Part shown: one piece after another, positions 1-8,084 of the stretch
Position numbering within the stretch: the first letter of the stretch is position 1
How the letters are laid out: each line of letters begins with the position of its first letter
From: a virus
DNA length: 26,933 nt
Reading direction: 5' to 3' (one strand)
IMG/VR virus record: IMGVR_UViG_3300021375_000133
Location: 1 to 26,933 of that record
Position numbers and translations under genes: made by a program
The notes under the pieces: model-generated
Told to the model about the DNA's origin: nothing
Databases searched by the model: none
What the model saw: only the letters and a program-made list of their open reading frames with translations

Positions 1-195
1 ATAAAAAAACAAGTGAAAGATAAACTAGAAGATTATCTAGTAAAATACTCTGACAATTTAAATATTTGTGGTAATATCAAGAACTGTTTAACAGAACTTG
101 AGTATGATGCAGTTGATGATTATAGACAATATTTTGATAATATTGATAAATTGCAGGGCAGTAACTGGCAAAATCTTTACCCGGAGTTAGTATGA
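1..195 (+). CDS. Small acidic protein, 5' end probably outside window
   Basis: The reading frame is open from the first base and ends with TGA at 193-195. The first possible start inside the window is GTG at 13, which would give 60 residues. No stop lies upstream in frame, so the gene may begin before the window. The product is acidic and rich in Asp, Tyr and Asn, with no motif I recognise. Its stop overlaps the ATG of the next gene (ATGA), so the two are probably co-translated. The function is unknown. The frame is believable because of this overlap and because the downstream genes are spaced the same way. Confidence 0.55.
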   Translation: MKKQVKDKLEDYLVKYSDNLNICGNIKNCLTELEYDAVDDYRQYFDNIDKLQGSNWQNLYPELV

Positions 196-803
196 AAAAT
201 GCAATTATAGTAGGTGGCGGGCAAGGAAACGGGGCAATTATTGTTGATACACTGATTGAAAAGGGATATTCAGTCACCAATATTGGAAGTAGTAAACATC
301 CGGATTGTGAAAACATTACAGTTGATTGGAAAAATATTGATATACCATTTGTACAAAGACATTGTAGGTTTGATCATCTGATAGATTTTATATTTTTTAG
401 TCAGAATTCCAGCAGTCTTGCTGACCAAAACTTTAGTATAAAAACAGATACTCTTCAAACATGGAGACTTATTAAAGACTGGACACAGAGCAATTGGTTA
501 AGTTGCCAACTGCCTTTTTTACTTGTACACACATTAAGAGATAGCATACATGCAGATACTAAAATTGGTTGGATGTTGAGTAGTTACATAAAACATACTG
601 CAAAAGGCAATAATAAGCATCCTGATTATAGCAGTTTTAAATATTTCAATTATCTTCAAATGAAATGTTTTTCAGAACAAAACAATTTTAAAACATTCGG
701 AATCTATCCTGATTTTAGTGTTGACAAAAGTGAAAATGTTCTGTATAATACTATTTTGCAGGTACTGTCGGATACTGATAAACACAAGGAGTATGACTTT
801 TAA
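192..803 (+). CDS. SDR-like NAD(P)-binding Rossmann protein
   Basis: The protein has 203 residues. An N-terminal beta strand leads into a glycine-rich nucleotide-binding loop (GGGQGNGAI, residues 8-16). A YxxxK pair (Y154, K158) sits where the catalytic Tyr and Lys of short-chain dehydrogenases/reductases lie. It is shorter than most SDRs (about 250 residues), and the usual NNAG segment appears as a Ser/Asn-rich FFSQNSSS (68-75). The likely role is cytosolic redox chemistry on an unknown substrate; whether it is active is uncertain. It starts inside the upstream stop and its TAA overlaps the nadE ATG by one base, so it is part of an operon with NAD synthetase. Confidence 0.65.
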   Translation: MKNAIIVGGGQGNGAIIVDTLIEKGYSVTNIGSSKHPDCENITVDWKNIDIPFVQRHCRFDHLIDFIFFSQNSSSLADQNFSIKTDTLQTWRLIKDWTQSNWLSCQLPFLLVHTLRDSIHADTKIGWMLSSYIKHTAKGNNKHPDYSSFKYFNYLQMKCFSEQNNFKTFGIYPDFSVDKSENVLYNTILQVLSDTDKHKEYDF

Positions 804-1564
804 TGGATTTACACACTGAGATTAAAGACTGGATTAAAGACTATTGTAAACAAAATAACATTCAGCAGTTGGTTGTTGGCGTAAGCGGAGGCATTGATAG
901 TGCAGTAGTAAGCACTCTTTGTGCATTAACAGGCATTCCTACATTAACACTTGTGATGCCAATACGTCAGAAGCAAGAGCAAACCGACCTAGGGGTAGAT
1001 CATTGCTTATGGCTAGGTGAGCACTATATGAATGCTAGTTTTGAAATGATTGATCTTACACCAGTATTCGAAAAGTTTGAGGATCTCTTTCAGTTTCCAA
1101 AAAATGAACTAGCACTAGCAAACTCACGTGCAAGACTGCGTATGATGACACTGTACCAAAAAGCACAAACATTTGGCGGTATAGTTGTTGGCACCGGAAA
1201 CAAAGTAGAAGACTTTGGTGTTGGCTTTTTTACCAAGTACGGCGATGGTGGAGTAGATATAAGCCCAATAGCAGACTTGTATAAAACAGAAGTATGGGCA
1301 CTAGGTCAAGAACTAGGAATTGATCCGCGTATTATCAATGCCGAGCCAACAGATGGCTTGTGGGAAGATGGTAGAGTAGATAGCGACCAATTAAATGGAC
1401 TATCCTACGAACAACTAGAATGGTGTATGGAATATATAGATGCACCAGAGGATATGATGACAGAAGAAGATCGTGAAAACATTGAATTGTATAAAACAAT
1501 TAGAAACAAAAATTTACACAAAATGAACCCAATCCCGGTGTTCACAAAATCTAAGGAGGTTTAG
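803..1564 (+). CDS. nadE: NAD+ synthetase, ammonia-dependent type
   Basis: This 253-residue protein matches the NadE family: deamido-NAD + ATP + ammonia gives NAD+. The N-type PP-loop SGGIDS is at residues 28-33. The long signature GTGNKVEDFG (130-139), followed by FFTKYGDGGVDISPIADLYK to about 161, is the substrate and ATP-site region of this family, and EPTDGLWEDGR (181-191) follows. There is no glutaminase or nitrilase domain, and the length is normal for the ammonia-dependent form. It overlaps the SDR-like gene by one base. A strong AAGGAGG ribosome binding site for the next gene lies in its last codons. In a phage it would top up host NAD, either for biosynthesis or against NAD-depleting defences; that role is inference. 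Confidence 0.93.
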   Translation: MDLHTEIKDWIKDYCKQNNIQQLVVGVSGGIDSAVVSTLCALTGIPTLTLVMPIRQKQEQTDLGVDHCLWLGEHYMNASFEMIDLTPVFEKFEDLFQFPKNELALANSRARLRMMTLYQKAQTFGGIVVGTGNKVEDFGVGFFTKYGDGGVDISPIADLYKTEVWALGQELGIDPRIINAEPTDGLWEDGRVDSDQLNGLSYEQLEWCMEYIDAPEDMMTEEDRENIELYKTIRNKNLHKMNPIPVFTKSKEV

Positions 1565-1774
1565 ATGAAAGTAGGAGACTTAATTTTAGAGGCCGCTCGC
1601 AAGCAAGCCGAAGGCGAAATTGCAGTGCATCAAGCAAACATTGAGGTATATAAAAGTATGCCAGCAGGAATTGGTGAGCATTCGGATGTTACTGAAGCAG
1701 TTATTGCAGAACTAAACAAACTAGCAGAAGCTGATGATAGGCTAGAGATGCTGGACAAATACTTTCCACAATAA
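1565..1774 (+). CDS. Small conserved phage protein, unknown function
   Basis: The product has 69 residues, is mostly helical by composition (Ala, Glu, Leu, Lys) and has no transmembrane segment. It starts at the ATG immediately after the nadE stop and is preceded by AAGGAGGT at 1553-1560, one of the best Shine-Dalgarno matches in the window, so it may be strongly translated. I recognise no catalytic motif. It is the first of two small genes leading to the SGNH-like pair and is probably in the same transcript as nadE. Confidence 0.8.
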   Translation: MKVGDLILEAARKQAEGEIAVHQANIEVYKSMPAGIGEHSDVTEAVIAELNKLAEADDRLEMLDKYFPQ

Positions 1775-1785
1775 GGAATCGCCGC

Positions 1786-2172
1786 ATGTTTGATAAAATT
1801 AAAAAAGCAATAGGCATTAAAGAAAAGCCTGTTGTAAAAGAAAAGCCAAAGTCTAAAACGAAGAAAACAGACAAAGAAATTGCAACTGCAGCCGGAGAAC
1901 CATATGTTAACATTATCAGTATGGACATTGATCCAGAGCAAATTAACAACGGTGCATTTGAACTAGACTGGAATGAAAAGTTTATTGCAAATCTTGTACG
2001 TGCTGGCTATCAACAAAAGCCAAACGAAGAAGAACACGTAATTGTTGATAGATGGTTTCAAAACGTATGCCGTAATGTTGCACTAGAAACATACGAAAAT
2101 GAACAAGCTGATCCTGATGTACGTTATACTCAAAGCAGAGATCTAGGCGACGGCTACACAGAAGTAAAATAA
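1786..2172 (+). CDS. Conserved marine T4-like phage protein, unknown function
   Basis: This protein has 128 residues. The N-terminal third is a Lys-rich, probably disordered tail (residues 3-30). The remainder is an acidic globular domain with the segment NGAFELDWNEKFIANLVRAG (55-74) and a DRWFQNVCRNVALETYE stretch. I recall similar segments in marine T4-like cyanophage proteins of unknown function, which is one reason to place the window in that phage group. The TAA stop overlaps the next ATG by one base. The role is unknown; no enzyme motif is visible. Confidence 0.8.
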   Translation: MFDKIKKAIGIKEKPVVKEKPKSKTKKTDKEIATAAGEPYVNIISMDIDPEQINNGAFELDWNEKFIANLVRAGYQQKPNEEEHVIVDRWFQNVCRNVALETYENEQADPDVRYTQSRDLGDGYTEVK

Positions 2173-2774
2173 TGTTACTGTATGCAAACGGTGATAGTCA
2201 TACTGCACCATGGAGCTTTGTAGATGTTATTGGCGAAAACTTTGGTACAGAGTTTGTTAACCAAGCACAAGGTGGTAGCAGTAATGCTAGTATTATTAGA
2301 CGCACACGTGATTATCTTAAGCACACAACTCCAAACTTGATTATAATTGGTTGGAGTACGTGGGAACGAGAAGAATGGCAATATAATAACAAATATTATA
2401 ATGTTAACAGTAGCGGACACGATGGTTTGCCAGATCAATTGCAAAGTAAATACAAAAAGTGGGTAACTGCACAAACACAAGAAGAACTTATTAAAAAAAG
2501 CAAGCACTGGCATACAAAAATATTTGAATTTCATCAAGAACTTGGTGCAATTCCGCATGTATTTTTCAATTGCATGTATGATTTTTTAAACACATCATAC
2601 GAATATCCGTGGGGCAAGTGTTTTATTGGCCCTTATGATAATGATCAAAGTTATTACCATTGGTTAAAAGCACAAGGATGTACTCCAGACGAATGGTATC
2701 ATTATAAAGAAGACGGACACAGATTATGGGCAGGTAAGATAATGAATTATATTAAGAACAATCACATAATATGA
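2172..2774 (+). CDS. SGNH/GDSL hydrolase-like protein, copy 1
   Basis: The 200-residue protein begins directly with a beta strand and GDSHT (7-11), the block I Ser motif of SGNH/GDSL esterases. It continues with a Gly/Asn-containing GGSSNASI (about 35-42) and ends with DGH (181-183), matching the block V Asp-x-x-His or Asp-x-His dyad. There is no signal peptide, so it would act in the cytoplasm, possibly on acetylated sugars or other esters, or have only a structural role. It is a clear paralogue of the next gene, sharing WSTWEREEW and the DGHR-x-WA ending. The genes overlap by four bases, as expected for a tandem duplication. Confidence 0.75.
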   Translation: MLLYANGDSHTAPWSFVDVIGENFGTEFVNQAQGGSSNASIIRRTRDYLKHTTPNLIIIGWSTWEREEWQYNNKYYNVNSSGHDGLPDQLQSKYKKWVTAQTQEELIKKSKHWHTKIFEFHQELGAIPHVFFNCMYDFLNTSYEYPWGKCFIGPYDNDQSYYHWLKAQGCTPDEWYHYKEDGHRLWAGKIMNYIKNNHII

Positions 2775-3469
2775 TATTATATACCAACGGAGATTCGCAC
2801 ACTGCAGCCGCTGAATGTGTAAACAATCATGCATTTGCAGAAGATGATAGTCGTTATTGGATGATGGGCAGGGCTCCACATCCTGACAACCTAGAGAAGA
2901 GTTTTTCAAAACTACTAAGCAATAGGCTTAGTTGTGGTATGGTGTGTGCCGCAGAGAGTGCCAGTTCAAATGATCGCATTATAAGAACCTCTAAACAATG
3001 GATAAAAAAGCACGAACACGAATTATATCGTACATTTATGGTTATACAATGGAGCACATGGGAAAGAGAAGAGTGGAAAATAGACAATAATTACTATCAG
3101 ATTAATGCAAGTGGTATAGATGTAGTCCCAAAAAGTCATCAGCAAAAGTACAAAGAATATGTTGCAAACATAGACTGGGAAAAGAAAACAAAATCAGCAC
3201 ACACAAAAATATGGAACTTCCATCAATTACTAAACAAAAAGAAAATTAAACACATATTCTTCAATGGCAACAATACCTTTGGTAAAATAAAAACTAAAAT
3301 GAAATGGGGCAATAGTTATATTGATCCTTATGGCGATACGACATTTGATAAAGTAGTAGGAGCAAGTTGCGATACTGTATCACCTGCCAGTTGGCATTAT
3401 GGTGCTGATGGGCATAGAGTATGGGCACAATTTTTAACAAAATATATAGTTGACAATCGTCTAATCTAG
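2771..3469 (+). CDS. SGNH/GDSL hydrolase-like protein, copy 2
   Basis: This 232-residue protein is a tandem paralogue of the preceding gene. It has GDSHT near the N terminus (7-11), SASSNDRII as the block II-like Gly/Asn region, the shared IQWSTWEREEWK core and DGHRVWA at 213-219. It is longer than copy 1, chiefly through an insertion after the GDSHT motif (about residues 12-40). There is no signal peptide or membrane segment. The last codons contain a consensus -35 box at 3450-3455, so a new transcript starts inside the end of this gene. Substrate and activity are unknown. Confidence 0.75.
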   Translation: MILYTNGDSHTAAAECVNNHAFAEDDSRYWMMGRAPHPDNLEKSFSKLLSNRLSCGMVCAAESASSNDRIIRTSKQWIKKHEHELYRTFMVIQWSTWEREEWKIDNNYYQINASGIDVVPKSHQQKYKEYVANIDWEKKTKSAHTKIWNFHQLLNKKKIKHIFFNGNNTFGKIKTKMKWGNSYIDPYGDTTFDKVVGASCDTVSPASWHYGADGHRVWAQFLTKYIVDNRLI

Positions 3470-3478
3470 TGTTATAAT
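3450..3478 (+). promoter_or_regulatory. Sigma70-type promoter before the FEN nuclease
   Basis: A TTGACA box (3450-3455) and a TATAAT box (3473-3478) are separated by exactly 17 bases. Both hexamers are perfect consensus matches. The promoter overlaps the end of the SGNH copy 2 gene and precedes a short leader with AAAGGA before ATG 3506. Confidence 0.9.
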
Positions 3479-3505
3479 AAGTGTATTATTAACAAAAGGA
3501 TTCGT

Positions 3506-4507
3506 ATGAAGTATCTATTGATTGACACTGCTAACATGTTTTTCCGTGCAAGACACGTTGCCTTTCGTGCAAGTGACCCATGGGAGAAAGTTGGTTATGC
3601 ACTGCACATAAGCATGGCTGCTATCAACAAAGTTGTAAAAAAGTTTGATGCTGATCATGTTGTGTTTTGTTTAGAAGGTCGTAGTTGGCGTAAGGATTAC
3701 TACAAGCCATACAAGGCTAATCGTACTGAAGCAAGAGCTGCACAAACTGAACGTGAACAAGAAGAAGACAAACTGTTTTGGGAAACATTTGACGACTTTA
3801 ATCAATATCTACGTGATAAGACAAATTGTAGTGTGTTACGTGATGCCAATGCAGAAGCAGATGATCTTATTGCACGTTGGATTGCACTGCATCCTACAGA
3901 TGAACATATTATTATCAGTAGCGACAGTGACTTTTATCAGTTGATTACAGAGAACGTAACACAGTTTAATGGCATTACTGATAACTTGATTACACTAGAA
4001 GGTATATTTGATGCTAAAGGCAAGCAGGTTATAGATAAGAAAACAAAAGAACCTAAACTGTTAGGCGACCCTGAGTACTTGTTATTTGAAAAGTGCATGC
4101 GAGGCGACAGCAGTGATAACGTGTTTAGTGCATTTCCTGGTGTACGTAAGAAAGGCACTAAGAACAAAGTCGGCTTGTTAGAAGCATATGCAGATAGACA
4201 TGCTAAAGGATATGCTTGGAACAACATGATGTTACAACGTTGGACTGATCATGAGGACAAAGAGCATAGAGTGTTAGATGACTACAACAGAAACAAACAG
4301 CTAATTGATCTTACACAACAACCTGAAGAGATAAAAGACAGGGTTGACTTAGAAATTATTAATCAAATAACCAACAAGGACATAGGACAAGTAGGTTCAA
4401 AGTTCTTAAAATTTTGTGGTAAATACGAGTTGAATCGACTCAGTGAACATGCAGAACAGTATGGACGTTGGTTGAATCAAACATATCAAGGAGCATTAAA
4501 GCAATGA
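3506..4507 (+). CDS. T4 RNase H/FEN-like 5'-3' exonuclease
   Basis: The 333-residue protein belongs to the FEN/5'-3' exonuclease family that includes T4 RNase H, which removes RNA primers from Okazaki fragments. Visible metal-site motifs are LIDTAN (5-10, Asp7), the Arg/Lys-rich arch GRSWRKDYYKPYKANR (58-73), NAEADD (115-120), SSDSDF (138-143) and RGDSSDN (199-205) followed by FPGV, the helix-hairpin-helix side. The length is close to T4 RNase H (about 305). It has its own consensus promoter and an AAAGGA ribosome binding site. It heads a run of small genes with overlapping starts, typical of marine T4-like replication-gene surroundings. Confidence 0.88.
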   Translation: MKYLLIDTANMFFRARHVAFRASDPWEKVGYALHISMAAINKVVKKFDADHVVFCLEGRSWRKDYYKPYKANRTEARAAQTEREQEEDKLFWETFDDFNQYLRDKTNCSVLRDANAEADDLIARWIALHPTDEHIIISSDSDFYQLITENVTQFNGITDNLITLEGIFDAKGKQVIDKKTKEPKLLGDPEYLLFEKCMRGDSSDNVFSAFPGVRKKGTKNKVGLLEAYADRHAKGYAWNNMMLQRWTDHEDKEHRVLDDYNRNKQLIDLTQQPEEIKDRVDLEIINQITNKDIGQVGSKFLKFCGKYELNRLSEHAEQYGRWLNQTYQGALKQ

Positions 4508-4950
4508 GTACAACTATAGCAAGACCAATTGTAAACGGAAAGTTTTGGGTAATTAAACAAGACGAGAAGAAGATTGGATCAGTTGAAAAAGATAATAACG
4601 GTTACTTTGTTACAACTCAACAAGGCAATGCTCGATTTAAAACAATTAAAAGTTTACGTGATGTAACCAATATTGCATTTGAAGATGATCAAGAACGTAT
4701 AAAGTATCCTGAGAATCAAGTAAACAACTTTCCCACTGACGTAAAACCATTCAATGGTGTATATAATATAAACACACGATTACCAATATACACCAAAGAA
4801 AAGAAGTCACGTAGTTGGTATGCCGCTGGATATTACAAAATTAAGATTGGTAAAAAAGTAAAAATGCACTTCTGTCCAAAATTGATCTTGTTAGAACGTT
4901 ACGGATACATGGGTCCGGCTAAATCAGCAGATGGTTTTGAGTATAAATGA
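4504..4950 (+). CDS. Conserved marine T4-like phage protein, unknown function
   Basis: I chose ATG 4504 (148 residues) over the possible upstream start at 4468, because AAGGAG lies about 10 bases upstream and the start overlaps the nuclease stop by four bases. The product begins MSTTIARPIVNGKFWVI and is rich in beta-strand-forming residues, with no transmembrane segment and no enzyme motif I know. I recall similar proteins of unknown function next to the RNase H gene in marine T4-like phages. Its TGA overlaps the next ATG. A link to replication is suggested only by position. Confidence 0.8.
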   Translation: MSTTIARPIVNGKFWVIKQDEKKIGSVEKDNNGYFVTTQQGNARFKTIKSLRDVTNIAFEDDQERIKYPENQVNNFPTDVKPFNGVYNINTRLPIYTKEKKSRSWYAAGYYKIKIGKKVKMHFCPKLILLERYGYMGPAKSADGFEYK

Positions 4951-5150
4951 GCGGACTCTACATTAGAAAGTTTATTGATCGTGTTGCACAATGTGAAGCA
5001 ACAAGTGCAAACGATTTTGTTTGGAACATGCAGGATGCCAAAAACTTGCATGGTGATATAACAAAATTATTATTAGACCTAAGGCTTTTACAATCTAATC
5101 CTGTAGAAGAAACTCCACAAACAATAGAAGTTGATGGTGGAAATTGGTAG
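4947..5150 (+). CDS. Small conserved phage protein, unknown function
   Basis: This 67-residue, largely helical protein starts in an ATGA overlap with the preceding stop. The N-terminal half (YIRKFIDRVAQCEA, then QDAKNLHGDITKLLLDL) resembles a short helical conserved protein that I associate with marine T4-like phages. No catalytic residues or membrane segment are visible. It probably depends on translational coupling to the upstream gene, since no ribosome binding site is obvious. It ends at a small hairpin-forming region (5150-5205). Confidence 0.75.
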   Translation: MSGLYIRKFIDRVAQCEATSANDFVWNMQDAKNLHGDITKLLLDLRLLQSNPVEETPQTIEVDGGNW

Positions 5151-5206
5151 TTAACTAAGCAGTTAACAGATTATCTACGCAGTTTATGGTAAATAACTGT
5201 GGAGAT
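5150..5206 (+). other. Short intergenic dyad with GTTAAC repeat
   Basis: The GTTAAC palindrome occurs twice (5150-5155 and 5162-5167) with a 6-base gap, able to form a 6-bp hairpin right after the upstream stop. A second, bulged pairing is possible between ACAG-A-TTAT near 5167-5175 and ATAACTGT near 5191-5198. No T-run follows, so this is not a classic terminator. It may be a processing or regulatory hairpin before the gene at 5213. Confidence 0.35.
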
Positions 5207-5212
5207 AATGAA

Positions 5213-5509
5213 ATGAGTAGACCAAAACCAACTATATTAGTAGAAGTCACTGATAAAGCAACATACAAAACAGAGCAAGTACTTGCTAGTGATGGAATAT
5301 GGGCAGTATACTTTAAAGGCTCGCCTATTAACCTAAAAACATCAAACTTGCTTGTACAGTATCCAGGACCAAAGTATAAGAAAGTTAGCTTCTCTAACCC
5401 AGGACATGCCATTAGTTTAGCAAAAAAACTTAATGCACAATTTAAAACCGAAGATTTTAGTGTTGTGTTGCTACACAAGGGTGAGCAAGTGTACCCTAAT
5501 GGAAAATAA
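5213..5509 (+). CDS. Conserved marine T4-like phage protein, unknown function
   Basis: I chose ATG 5213 (98 residues, MSRPKPTILVEV) because GGAG lies about 10 bases upstream; an in-frame ATG at 5186 has no ribosome binding site. The protein is a small mixed alpha/beta fold with a YPGPKYKKVSFSNPGHAISL segment in the middle and a second half that alternates helix and strand. I recall similar proteins of unknown function in T4-like cyanophages. There is no membrane segment. It overlaps the next gene, which starts at 5499, by 11 bases. Confidence 0.78.
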   Translation: MSRPKPTILVEVTDKATYKTEQVLASDGIWAVYFKGSPINLKTSNLLVQYPGPKYKKVSFSNPGHAISLAKKLNAQFKTEDFSVVLLHKGEQVYPNGK

Positions 5510-6137
5510 AACACTAGTTACGTTCGGAGACAGCTGGCCGCAAGGTTCCGAGCTTTTGCCAAACGAGAAGACATTTGGTGAACTAGTTGCAAACCAACTT
5601 GGATGCAAGCAATTTAAAAACTATGCATATCCTGCCAGCAGTATAAACCATCTAGCAGTACAACTAAAACGTTTCCTTCATATGTTATCTCATTCTCATA
5701 TAGCAGATCCTAGCGATTGTATTGCAATATTTTTCCTTACGGACCCTAGTCGAAACATGGTTGGCGATAAAAATGAACTATGGATGTTCCAAACTCCAAA
5801 TGGTGGATTTAGCGGGCCAACACAAGACAAGTCTCTTACAAACATAATCAATACAAACTATTGGAAATATTTTTACAGTGACAAACTTCTTGATGTTACA
5901 AATAACACAACTATTATTACACTACAAACAATGTGTGCTATTCATAAAATAAATGATTACTATGTTACAGGATGGAAATCAGTAGATTTTTGGAAAGAAG
6001 TTGATCAAACAAAAATATATAGTAAAACATGCAAAGATATTGTACAGGATAATAAAGCCAATGGCGGACATCCTAATCAACGCGGACATGAATTAATTGC
6101 TGACGAACTAATTGATTGGATACGCAGTGAGGGATAG
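5499..6137 (+). CDS. SGNH/GDSL hydrolase-like protein, copy 3
   Basis: This is a 212-residue protein from ATG 5499, chosen because the longer frame from 5433 lies inside the upstream gene. GDSWPQG (10-16) is the block I Ser motif. YAYPASSINHL (about 41-51) supplies the block II/III-type Asn. HPNQRGHELIADEL near the C terminus fits block V, with the second His as the catalytic base. It is only distantly related to copies 1 and 2 but has the same overall plan. No signal peptide is present. It interrupts an otherwise conserved run of small phage genes, which suggests later insertion. Confidence 0.72.
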   Translation: MENKTLVTFGDSWPQGSELLPNEKTFGELVANQLGCKQFKNYAYPASSINHLAVQLKRFLHMLSHSHIADPSDCIAIFFLTDPSRNMVGDKNELWMFQTPNGGFSGPTQDKSLTNIINTNYWKYFYSDKLLDVTNNTTIITLQTMCAIHKINDYYVTGWKSVDFWKEVDQTKIYSKTCKDIVQDNKANGGHPNQRGHELIADELIDWIRSEG

Positions 6138-6498
6138 AAAAGAAAAACTTACTAAAACTTTTATAGCACTACATTTTGACGGCTCCACTGAACGTGCTAA
6201 TTTAGACTTCAAAACTGCATTTCATTCTTGGTGGTACAACACACGTGAAAATGGCGGCATGCGATTAACAAGCACAGGATTCAAGATATTAAAAGATCTC
6301 AAGTTTGAATATTGGGATTTTGTTTTACCAGAAAACTTTGCCCGTAAAAACAAACGAATTTTATTAGGCTTAGATCGTAAGTTACACTTTCCATACTACT
6401 ACGGCAGAAAACGTTTGAGCTTTTTTGGTTCACAAGAAGCAATGATGGCCAATCTCACTGGTGATCTAGAACAATGGTTAAACAATAATTTTGGATGA
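6127..6498 (+). CDS. Conserved marine T4-like phage protein, unknown function
   Basis: I prefer GTG 6127 (123 residues); TTG 6112 in the same frame would add five residues, and neither has a clear ribosome binding site. The start lies inside the end of the SGNH copy 3 gene, so coupling is likely. The sequence contains FIALHFDGSTERANLDFKTA and a WWYNTRENGG segment that I recall in T4-like cyanophage proteins of unknown function. It is basic and aromatic-rich, with no membrane helix. It could bind nucleic acid, but no domain shows this. Confidence 0.75.
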   Translation: MRDRKEKLTKTFIALHFDGSTERANLDFKTAFHSWWYNTRENGGMRLTSTGFKILKDLKFEYWDFVLPENFARKNKRILLGLDRKLHFPYYYGRKRLSFFGSQEAMMANLTGDLEQWLNNNFG

Positions 6499-7090
6499 TC
6501 ACCCAGAAGATATAGTGTGGCGTACTGTTGACCCAGATGATATTTGGGTAATGGATAAACTAATCCTTTCAAGAAAATTAGGTTACAACTGCGGACCAGT
6601 GGGGCAAGATGTTACTGTACCTGGTGTGTACATAGTACGTCCTTGTATTAACATCTTAGGATTAGGACTAGGTGCAAGTAAAGTATGGTTGGATAAAGGC
6701 ACTACACATTTGCCCGTTGGATACTTTTGGTGCGAGTGGTTTGCAGGCATACACCTAAGTGTAGACTATCAATGGGGATCACAAAGTTTGTGTGTAGAAG
6801 GAATAAAACCTCCTGATACTCTAACACATTGGAAAGAATGGATACGTAGAGAGAATCAAATAGCATTACCTCTAATGCTACGCAATATTGGTACCAAGTA
6901 TGAATGGTTAAACTGTGAATACATTAATGGTAAACTTATAGAAGTACATTTGAGAAACAACGAAGACTTTGCTAACAATATAAGTCATTTCATTCCTGTA
7001 TGGGAAGGTGAGTCCACAGTACCGCCTCCAGGTTATACATATAGACAGTATCCTGATGTGCATGGTAGAATTGGTGCATTTATAAAATAA
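6491..7090 (+). CDS. Conserved phage protein, unknown function
   Basis: The 200-codon frame (199 residues plus stop) opens with TTG at 6491, eight bases inside the previous gene; the first ATG is at codon 21 (VMDKLILS). I keep TTG because the residues before that ATG (DIVWRTVDPDDIWVMDKL) look like genuine protein. The segments SRKLGYNCGPVG, YIVRPCINILGLGLGA and HLPVGYFWCEWFAGIHLSVDY resemble a marine-phage protein of unknown function; an ATP-grasp-like fold is conceivable but not shown. Four Cys are scattered. It ends immediately before a new promoter at 7091. Confidence 0.75.
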   Translation: MDDHPEDIVWRTVDPDDIWVMDKLILSRKLGYNCGPVGQDVTVPGVYIVRPCINILGLGLGASKVWLDKGTTHLPVGYFWCEWFAGIHLSVDYQWGSQSLCVEGIKPPDTLTHWKEWIRRENQIALPLMLRNIGTKYEWLNCEYINGKLIEVHLRNNEDFANNISHFIPVWEGESTVPPPGYTYRQYPDVHGRIGAFIK

Positions 7091-7119
7091 TTGACGTAAT
7101 GCTTTTTTAATGTTATAAT
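7091..7119 (+). promoter_or_regulatory. Sigma70-type promoter
   Basis: TTGACG (7091-7096), 17 bases, TATAAT (7114-7119). The -35 box directly follows the upstream TAA stop. AAAAAGGA lies about 10 bases before ATG 7140. Confidence 0.85.
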
Positions 7120-7139
7120 AAATTAAAAAGGAACGTAGT

Positions 7140-7823
7140 ATGCATTTACAAACCAAAGATGTGTCGCTTTACACAAAAGTAAGTAGTAAACTTAAAAACG
7201 GCAGGTATTATAGAAACTTTGAAGAAGAACGTGCAGGATTGCAACTTCAACAGTTTACCGTACAAAAAACTGCACAAGAACACAGTGTACAAAATCAAAA
7301 AGAAATACTATGGCGTGCAGAAGCACTTTTTATACCTACAGTATTAATAACACCAAGAACTATACAGTTTTTAGGCAATAACAATGTGATAGCAGATGAA
7401 ATAATGACAGACGCACAGATAAAAGCATTTGATACCAGCGAAAATCATTGGAGTAGAACCACTTGGAGAAGTGAAGTAAGTGACGAAGGAACTGAATGTC
7501 TTGAACTTAATTTAAACTATGAAAATTATTCTGTGCTAACAAGTGAACAAGGATTTTTTCACTATGTAGATGGCAAGTTTACTAGAATTAAAAACAGACA
7601 TACACAGATTGAAATGCTATGGAACTATGGCTTTGCAAGTAAAAGAGGTAGGCCGTTAACAGTGGGAAGAGCTACACACAGTGGTACTAAAACAGAAATA
7701 AATGGATTGGTTAACTGGTTAGGAACACTTCGGAGATTAAACAAAGGCAGTGAAATTCAATTCAAAACACAACAAATTTATAATACATTGAATAGACATT
7801 ACGCCTGGCCAGAGCATTGGTAA
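7140..7823 (+). CDS. Hypothetical protein
   Basis: This 227-residue soluble protein is not recognised. It is basic, with an N-terminal helical portion (about 1-60) and a C-terminal part containing ASKRGRPLTVGRATHSGTKTEINGLVNWLGTLRRL. This Arg/Lys-rich stretch could be a nucleic-acid-binding surface, but I see no defined domain. There is no signal peptide. It forms a single-gene cassette, with a consensus promoter at 7091-7119, a good ribosome binding site (AAAAAGGA), and the next promoter starting four bases after its stop. Confidence 0.75.
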   Translation: MHLQTKDVSLYTKVSSKLKNGRYYRNFEEERAGLQLQQFTVQKTAQEHSVQNQKEILWRAEALFIPTVLITPRTIQFLGNNNVIADEIMTDAQIKAFDTSENHWSRTTWRSEVSDEGTECLELNLNYENYSVLTSEQGFFHYVDGKFTRIKNRHTQIEMLWNYGFASKRGRPLTVGRATHSGTKTEINGLVNWLGTLRRLNKGSEIQFKTQQIYNTLNRHYAWPEHW

Positions 7824-7826
7824 AGG

Positions 7827-7855
7827 TTGACAAATAGAGTTTATTATCGTATACT
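7827..7855 (+). promoter_or_regulatory. Sigma70-type promoter with AGTTAGAAA leader
   Basis: TTGACA (7827-7832), 17 bases, TATACT (7850-7855). The -35 box is part of AAAGGTTGACA, repeated at several other promoters here. An AGTTAGAAA element (7870-7878) lies in the leader, followed by AAAGGA before ATG 7893. Confidence 0.88.
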
Positions 7856-7892
7856 ATAAGTATAGTAACAGTTAGAAACAAAGGAAAGATCT

Positions 7893-8084
7893 ATGGCAAT
7901 AATTATACTAGCACTATTGTTCTCTATAGGAAACAATGAATTTTTTGATACAGTACAAGCACAAAAAGCACAAGGCTATAAATGGTCTGAGCTACAGGAC
8001 TGTAGAGTTGTAACCGAAGGTTTGCCTGCTATTACAATTGATAGTGTTAAAGGCAAAAGGGTTTGTTATAAGTTGATAAAATAA
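7893..8084 (+). CDS. Small protein with hydrophobic N terminus
   Basis: The product has 63 residues. The first 11 (MAIIILALLFS) are strongly hydrophobic and could be a short signal or anchor. The mature part has two Cys (CRVV and VCYK, about residues 36 and 58) that could form a disulfide in the periplasm. It starts after a clear AAAGGAA ribosome binding site in a promoter-led cassette and its TAA overlaps the next ATG by one base. I do not recognise it. An envelope location is likely, but the hydrophobic segment is short. Confidence 0.65.
   Translation: MAIIILALLFSIGNNEFFDTVQAQKAQGYKWSELQDCRVVTEGLPAITIDSVKGKRVCYKLIK

Noticed and set aside
4468-4503. Longer N terminus for the gene at 4504
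   Set aside because: The extra 12 codons lie inside the nuclease gene and the AAGGAG site points to ATG 4504.
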